This document shows positions 15,968 through 19,830 of a stretch of DNA of 19,830 nucleotides, piece after piece (position 1 is the stretch's first letter; each line of letters opens with the position of its first letter). A program made the translations under genes and the position numbers. The stretch comes from Clostridiales bacterium (lineage in GTDB: Bacteria > Bacillota > Clostridia > Oscillospirales > Oscillospiraceae), in assembly GCA_004558025.1 (NCBI GenBank), contig SFEG01000025.1, forward strand, positions 1 to 19,830, in the 5' to 3' direction. The notes under the pieces were generated by a model, which was not told where the DNA came from, ran no database searches, and was given only the letters and a program-made list of their open reading frames with translations.

Positions 15968-16000
15968 CTAAGGTATGACTCACAAGCGCTACTAAAAAAC

Positions 16001-16348
16001 GGGGATGTACCGGTTTCGACGGGGGTATGGAGGCAGGAATAGCGAGCGGATGCGCCTACCATCCTAAAAATGGGCGACTTATAAATTAAAGAACAACAAC
16101 GATACTGTTCTTCTCGCTGCTTAATTAGCGAGCGTTCCCTCCGGGAGGACCACGGCCCGGAACGGAGCGTCGATCAGTGGTGCCCGTGAGTGCGCAAAGC
16201 TTTGAGCGCACCACGCATAATGAAGCTACCGACTCTGTGAGCCTGACGGCCGGCGCGCAGGGAAGGGAATGCAGTTGACCGTATGCGCTCGGAGAAGTTC
16301 CTGTTAAAGTGCTTTCGGACGGGGGTTCAACTCCCCCCATCTCCACCA
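16001..16348 (+). ncRNA. ssrA: Transfer-messenger RNA (tmRNA)
   Basis: A one-piece tmRNA of 348 nt. The 5' end GGGGATGTACCGGTTTCGAC is diagnostic; its first seven bases pair with CATCTCC at 16338-16344. A T arm (GGGGG-TTCAACT-CCCCC), discriminator A and encoded CCA (16346-16348) complete the tRNA-like domain. The tag reading frame ends AAC AAC AAC GAT ACT GTT CTT CTC GCT GCT TAA (16092-16124), that is NNNDTVLLAA. The stop codon lies in the loop of helix 5 (CTCGCT 16113-16118 / AGCGAG 16127-16132). The resume codon is uncertain; AAG at 16089 has the expected A at -4. It acts with SmpB to release stalled ribosomes and mark products for proteolysis. No convincing promoter is visible directly upstream. 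Confidence 0.97.
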
Positions 16349-16353
16349 AATCA

Positions 16354-16400
16354 GATACCATAGATTGATACAGTGTATCCGTCTATGGTATCGTTTTTTT
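16354..16400 (+). terminator. Terminator of ssrA
   Basis: GATACCATAGA (16354-16364) pairs perfectly with TCTATGGTATC (16382-16392), with an inner GATAC/GTATC stem in the loop, followed by G and seven T (16394-16400). It begins 6 nt after the tmRNA CCA end. Confidence 0.93.
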
Positions 16401-16511
16401 ATACCCCGAAATGCCCGGATATCAAGGCTTTCTGAGACAGCGTTGTGCATTTCCCGTCCGGTTGTTCCCATATGTGCCGTTTTGGAGGTGTTTTCGAAGG
16501 TGTTTTATGCT

Positions 16512-16591
16512 CCCGGCTACCATCTGTAGTGGTCAGTAATCGTTAAACGACCGCTAATCGTTAAACAGCCGATGGTAAAATAAAAGCCGGG
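16512..16591. repeat. Interrupted palindrome enclosing two direct repeats, abutting the recombinase end
   Basis: CCCGGCTACCATC (16512-16524) pairs with GATGGTA (16571-16577) and AGCCGGG (16585-16591), with a 7-nt bulge on the right. Inside are two identical TAATCGTTAAAC copies (16537-16548 and 16555-16566), 18 bp apart. The palindrome ends 2 bp before the recombinase stop codon. Candidate recombinase recognition or element-end sequence. The rest of 16401-16593 shows no gene. Confidence 0.55.
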
Positions 16592-16593
16592 AT

Positions 16594-17394
16594 TTACAGC
16601 ATCACGGTAATGTCGCTTCCGTTCAGAAAGCTGTAAATCATCCTGCCATCGGCATATATCGTCACATGGTCGAGCATGGCAATGCAGCGGGCATCCGTGA
16701 ATTCAGCATCGAGGTACTTGAATTCCGTCATTTCAAACAGGAATCCGCTCAGTACATTGGACTTGTACTCTCGGTCATCCCGTTCCTGCTCCAGCGTTTC
16801 CAGCTTCGTTTTCAGCTTTTCGTAGTGATCAGCGAGTTCATTGTAGCGCCGGTTGTATTCTTCCTGGTCCTGCGCATGGACGGCATTATCCTCAATGGCT
16901 TTCTGAATCAGTCCGGCGATGACTTCCATCTCGTGAGCGGTCTCCGTTATCTTCGCATTTACCTCGGTGCAGTTCTCCAGGTCGTGTTTCACATCACGGA
17001 TATCATTTAGAAGCGTTTCCCTGTTTTCGTGCAGAATACTGAGTGCTTCAAGGAATCCGTCTTTAAGCCGTTCTTCCGTCACATGCGGGGTACGGCATTT
17101 TTCTTCGTTTTTAAACTTGGAATTGCACTGCCAGATGACTTTCCGATACGGATCGTTGGAATGCCAGACCTTTGAGCCATATACTGAACCGCAGTCTCCG
17201 CAGATGACAATCCCGGAAAAGGGAGTGCTGCATTCATGACGTTTACCGCTGGCTTTTCTTCTCTTCATAATGCCCTGAACCTCGTCCCATGCTCTCGGCT
17301 CAATGATAGCCGGGTGGCTGTTCTCCACATAATACTGTGGCACTTCGCCTTAGTTCTTTTTCTGTTTCTTCGTAAGGAGATGTTTTCCATTGTG
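16594..17394 (-). pseudogene. Large serine recombinase, C-terminal half, with premature stop
   Basis: The open part (17343 down to 16594, 249 codons) reads from PQYYVENSHPAII through the recombinase zinc-ribbon (ICGDCGSVYGSK, WQCNSK, EKCRTPHV) and a coiled-coil segment (about 120-210) to a normal-looking C terminus. Directly upstream in the same frame are LLTKKQKKN, a TAA stop (17352-17350), then GEV. Family members usually have Glu at the stop position (KNEGEV-type), so one GAA-to-TAA change explains it. Homology fades above about 17385, so the catalytic N-terminal domain with the active serine is missing. Such proteins move integrative elements; this one cannot. A GTG at 17343 could in principle start a fragment, but no proper ribosome site is visible. 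Confidence 0.85.
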
Positions 17395-17411
17395 TTTTAT
17401 CCTCCTGTTAT

Positions 17412-17618
17412 TCAGATGCCCCGTCGAACACGGAGCAGACGCTCCATTACATCGTCCTGCGGCGTTGCACCGGAAAGTTCTACGGTGCAGTTTTCTTTTA
17501 CTACCTGGTAGATCTGATACCAGATGTTGTTGGCCTGTTTCATATACTCCCGGCTGATGTTCACATAGGGAGAATTTGCAACAGACCCGTTTGCACGTTT
17601 TGCGAGGAAACCGTACGA
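17412..17618 (-). pseudogene. C-terminal fragment of a small phage-type protein (terminase small-subunit-like)
   Basis: About 68 codons, read from 17618 down to the TGA at 17414-17412: LAKRANGSVANSPYVNIS, then KQANNIWYQIYQVVKENCT and ATPQDDVMERLL. The pattern 'NGS..SPYv.i..e..KQ' followed by a helical tail resembles P27-type phage terminase small subunits, but the family call is from memory and uncertain. It has no start of its own: it continues in frame from an unrelated AlbA_2-like piece upstream, which marks a fusion junction near 17618. A possible start ATG with GGAGGATAA follows downstream on the minus strand near 17394, in another frame. Confidence 0.45.
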
Positions 17619-17735
17619 CGGAGCAATCACGCTTTCGTTGCCGATACGGATATATGCTTCCATCACGCCGTCTGCCTTATAATAATAGGGCGTGGAGCGT
17701 CCTGCCGAAACGGACAGCACAAGAATATCCTTGAA
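17619..17735 (-). pseudogene. Fragment of an AlbA_2-domain (Schlafen-like, putative DNA-binding) protein
   Basis: About 39 codons: FKDILVLSVSAGRSTPYYYK then MEAYIRIGNESV. The pair 'PYY.k..G...aYIRiGneS' is characteristic of AlbA_2 domains found in divergent transcription regulators and RecG-like ATP-binding proteins. Both ends are cut: upstream sequence at 17731 switches to a relaxase reading frame on the other strand, and downstream it runs into the terminase-like fragment. No start or stop of its own. Confidence 0.6.
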
Positions 17736-18168
17736 GCACCGTGACCTTGCCAAGCGGATTGCGGAGATGACGGAGGATTTGGAGGAATTGCTCTCTGAAA
17801 AGGCGGTGCTGCTCCGGCGGATGGAATTTCCAGATAATGCTACCGCTGACAGCTTCCGTAAGGAAATCCGCACTTTGGAGGGCGGGCTGAAGCAAGCACA
17901 GGCGGCTAAATTTGACCCCCTTGAGCTGTATGAAGCACGACGGACTATTCGCCCTGAGCAGGAACGCCAAACCGCACAGCGAGTGCAGGATGCCTACGGT
18001 GAGAAATACGATCTGATGATGATGTATGACAGCAAGCGGCATGTAGCAAATCTGCTCCATGAAGAAGCAGAAGCACGCTCCATCCGCGAACATCTGCTTC
18101 AGAAACAGCAACGGCAGGCACAGCAGAAGCAGAACAAAAAGAAAAGCAGAGACAGTTGGGAGCGATAA
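17731..18168 (+). pseudogene. C-terminal fragment of a MobA/MobL-type relaxase
   Basis: About 145 codons from LKHRDLAKRI to the stop TAA at 18166-18168. It is a charged coiled coil (AEMTEDLEELLSEKAVLLRR) followed by YGEKYDLMMMYDSKRHVANL and a basic, Gln/Lys-rich tail ending SRDSWER. This resembles the C-terminal region of conjugative or mobilisation relaxases of Clostridia, which nick oriT during transfer; the catalytic N terminus is absent. The frame extends upstream to an ATG at 17692, but that part is antisense to the AlbA_2 piece, so the junction is near 17731-17735. A terminator follows at once, so the native 3' end is intact. Confidence 0.55.
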
Positions 18169-18176
18169 AATTTCAT

Positions 18177-18213
18177 CGGGAGTGCATTTTGAACGATGTA
18201 CTCCCGCTTTTTT
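18177..18213 (+). terminator. Terminator after the relaxase fragment
   Basis: CGGGAGTGCAT (18177-18187) pairs with ATGTACTCCCG (18196-18206), one G-U pair, 8-nt loop, then C and six T (18208-18213). It lies 8 nt after the stop codon. Between it and the next promoter (18214-18334) I see no supportable gene. Confidence 0.9.
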
Positions 18214-18334
18214 GTGTGTCGGCGGGTGCATGTTCTAACGGGCAAAAGTCCCGAATCCGCCCAGCAGTGGAAGGATGTATGCTTGTACGCAGGTATGACC
18301 ATACCGATTTTTTGCTGATAAACGGCAGCGTATA

Positions 18335-18363
18335 TTGTTTTTCTTCCGATATTCGTATATAAT
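18335..18363 (+). promoter_or_regulatory. Promoter of the HTH protein gene
   Basis: TTGTTT (18335-18340), a 17-nt spacer and a perfect TATAAT (18358-18363); start predicted near 18370, 30 nt before the ATG. Confidence 0.75.
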
Positions 18364-18399
18364 GTATCCAGTTTGATCCTGTCTGGACGGAGGTGCGAT

Positions 18400-18600
18400 A
18401 TGGGTGAAATAAAAGGGTATATTTCCATACGGGAGGCATCCCGCCGCTGGGGTGTATCGGAGCGGCGGGTCAGCCAATATTGCACCGAGGGGCGCATCCC
18501 AGGTGCATCCCGCTTTGGAAGATCCTGGGCAATTCCAGAGGACGCGAAAAAGCCGTCTGATCCGCGGAAAGCGGATACCAATAAAACAAGCCGGAGGTGA
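18400..18600 (+). CDS. Small MerR/excisionase-like helix-turn-helix protein
   Basis: A 66-aa protein. Residues about 5-50 form a winged-HTH DNA-binding domain: GYISIREASRRWGVSERRVSQYC as the helix-turn-helix, then GRIPGASRFGRSWAIPEDA as the wing, the pattern of MerR-like and excisionase-like proteins. A charged tail follows. Start chosen at ATG 18400 with GGAGG (18389-18393) 6 nt upstream; an in-frame ATG at 18373 lies between the promoter and this SD and is unlikely. Its stop codon is part of the GGAGGTGA ribosome site of the next gene, so the two were translationally coupled. From memory, similar small HTH genes often precede MalT-like regulators in gut Clostridia, suggesting a two-gene regulatory module. 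This member appears intact while its partner is broken. Confidence 0.8.
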   Translation: MGEIKGYISIREASRRWGVSERRVSQYCTEGRIPGASRFGRSWAIPEDAKKPSDPRKADTNKTSRR

Positions 18601-18605
18601 ACAGC

Positions 18606-19830
18606 ATGCCAAAACCGAAATGGAATTTGAATACCATTTACATATCCGAGCGGCTGCAGGAGAGCCTGCGGCCCATCTCCCGCTGCGCCATGACCACCGT
18701 GGTCGCCCCCATGGGCCCGATAGCCTTGCGATCTTCTGGAAAAGCGTACAGGAGGCGTTTGCCCGCGCGGGCTTCCTCTTCCTGCGGGAATATCCTTGCC
18801 CCACGGACGCAGCGGGCGGCGGACTGATGGTGGATGACCTCTGCCATGAGTTGGCGGGAGAAACATCCTGCTACATTTTCATTGACGATTTTCATCTGCT
18901 GACGGACAGACGTGCCTCGACCTTCCTTTGTATGCTGGCAAACCGGCTGCCCGTCAATGTGCATTTGATCGTCGCCAGCCGGGACCGTTTTGTGCCCGCT
19001 GCGGAGACGGTGCGGCTGGGGGCAAAGGCCTATCAAATTGGCACGGAGCAGCTGCGCCTGAACCATACGGAGCTTGCCGTCTATGCCCACCGCTGCGGCA
19101 CGGATCTTTCCGACGCGCAGGTCGAAAGCCTCCTCTATTCCAGCGAGGGCTGGTTCTCCGCCGTGTACCTGAATCTGCGAACGCTCTCTGAGCGCGGCGT
19201 GCTGCCCAGCCGCAATTCCGACATCTATACCACCTTTACCGCCGCCATGATCGATCCGCTGCCGGAAAAACAGCGGGAGTTTTTGGCGGTCATGGGACTT
19301 GCCGATGAATTTACCCATGATGAAGGAGTGCGCCGAGCGCAGCTTTCTTACAATGGAGAAGGAGACGCAGCGACTCTACTGGGAGCGCTTCGGCCTGTGG
19401 TATGAAGAGCACCGGCAGTATCTCCACGCCATCGCCGCTTATCGGAAGAGTGAGAATTACGATGCGCTGCTGCGGGTCATTCGCAGCGATGCAGGCATTT
19501 TGCTTGCGTCGCTTAAACCCGAGGATGTGCTGGAGGCGCTGGACAAATGCCCCGCCGAAACGCTCAAGGCCTATCCCTTCGCCATTCTGGTGCTGATGCG
19601 CCGGATGTTCACATGGCGGCAGATCACGAAAATGCTGGAGCTGAAAGCCCTGCTGCTGTCCGCCATCGAGGAGCACCCGGAGCTATCCGAGGAGGAGCGC
19701 GGCAACCTGCTGGGCGAATGCGACCTCATTCTGAGTTTTCTCTGCTACAATGACATCAGCGCCATGAGCCGCCTGCACCGCAGCGCCAGCGCGCAGATGT
19801 CCCGCCCCGCCATCAGCATCCAGAATAGCG
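18606..19830 (+). pseudogene. MalT/LuxR-like ATP-dependent transcriptional regulator, two internal deletions, 3' end outside window
   Basis: Three consecutive segments of one protein in two frames. Segment 1 starts at ATG 18606 (WNLNTIYISERLQESLRPIS) and reaches VVAPMG at 18716, exactly where a Walker A loop (GYGKTT-type) is expected. Instead the sequence jumps to DSLAIFWKSVQ in the frame +2 relative. Segment 2 runs through Walker B-like CYIFIDDFHLL, HLIVASRDR, a winged-helix region and LADEFT (to about 19315). There a second jump restores the first frame at MMKECAERSF (19317), and segment 3 (helical repeat region, LYWERFGLWYEEHRQYLHAIAAY...) stays open to the window end. By comparison with remembered family members, roughly 30 and 40 residues are missing. 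Without the P-loop the NTPase cannot work. The C-terminal LuxR HTH, if present, lies outside the window. An assembly artefact is an alternative. Confidence 0.8.

Larger units (their letters stand above)
16349..18213. mobile_element. Mosaic remnant of integrated elements downstream of ssrA
   Basis: Between the tmRNA 3' end and the terminator at 18213 every coding piece is a fragment of a mobile-element gene: a serine-recombinase C-terminal half (minus), a small phage-like protein C terminus joined to an AlbA_2-type piece (minus), and a relaxase C terminus (plus). None has its own intact start. The 3' end of ssrA is a well-known integration hotspot, but I found no second copy of the tmRNA end downstream, and serine recombinases do not usually use tRNA-like sites, so the link to ssrA is inference. 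Confidence 0.6.

Noticed and set aside
15712..15978. Plus-strand frame of 88 codons through the 70-bp repeats
   Set aside because: It overlaps the cyclophilin end, has no SD, and the 70-bp period is not a multiple of three, so the repeats would be read in different frames.
16125..16361. Minus-strand frame within ssrA
   Set aside because: Antisense to tmRNA; such frames are commonly mis-annotated as hypothetical proteins.
18156..18362. Plus-strand frame of 68 codons between the relaxase fragment and the HTH gene
   Set aside because: It runs through a terminator hairpin and the next promoter, and has no family resemblance or ribosome site.
16349..19830. Second copy of the tmRNA 3' end marking an integrated island boundary
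   Set aside because: I looked for the GTTCAACTCC...CTCCACCA segment downstream and found none within the window; a boundary further on cannot be excluded.
1..19830. CRISPR array, rRNA genes, known riboswitch
   Set aside because: No regularly spaced short repeats, no rRNA signatures and no riboswitch core recognisable by eye on either strand.

Overview
The window looks like the chromosome of a Gram-positive, low-to-mid-GC member of the Clostridia, most likely an Oscillospiraceae-type gut anaerobe. The clues are an S-layer-homology (SLH) surface protein, strong GGAGG-type ribosome binding sites, a tRNA with an encoded CCA end, a one-piece tmRNA, and a MerR-like HTH gene followed by a MalT-like ATPase gene. 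The lineage is inferred from gene style, not from a marker gene.

Layout. (1) 1-3453: 3' part of a large secreted VWA/SLH surface protein, closed by a strong terminator. (2) 3507-11006: a tight, largely overlapping + strand operon: uvrB, polA, a metallopeptidase fused to a degenerate low-molecular-weight phosphatase domain, rimI, tsaD and radC. It mixes excision repair and repair synthesis with protein N-acetylation and tRNA t6A synthesis. (3) 11007-11333: an AT-rich gap with a long inverted repeat and three tandem DnaA-box-like motifs, ending in a good promoter for tRNA-Thr(CGT). (4) 11413-14692: a bidirectional terminator, a minus-strand GH2 glycosidase, back-to-back promoters, and a HAD-IIA phosphatase. 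(5) 14707-16400: the ribosome-rescue locus, with smpB, a cyclophilin gene and ssrA (tmRNA). An intergenic stretch with two 70-bp tandem repeats precedes ssrA. (6) 16349-18213: a graveyard of mobile-element pieces just downstream of ssrA: a serine-recombinase 3' end with a premature stop, a chimera of two unrelated fragments, and a relaxase tail in the opposite orientation. (7) 18335-19830: an intact small HTH protein gene and a MalT/LuxR-like ATPase gene broken by two internal deletions. One deletion removed the Walker A loop. The gene runs off the window.

How the genes fit together. UvrB and PolA act in the same repair pathway (incision, then gap filling), and RadC is historically linked to repair. 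RimI and TsaD are commonly neighbours. SmpB and tmRNA form one trans-translation complex and are encoded within 1 kb of each other. Nothing in the window is an obvious new defence or biosynthetic system. The most unusual items are the protease/pseudo-phosphatase fusion, the DnaA-box-like AT-rich gap, the tandem repeats before ssrA, the tmRNA tag ending LLAA, and the layered decay of integrated elements behind ssrA.
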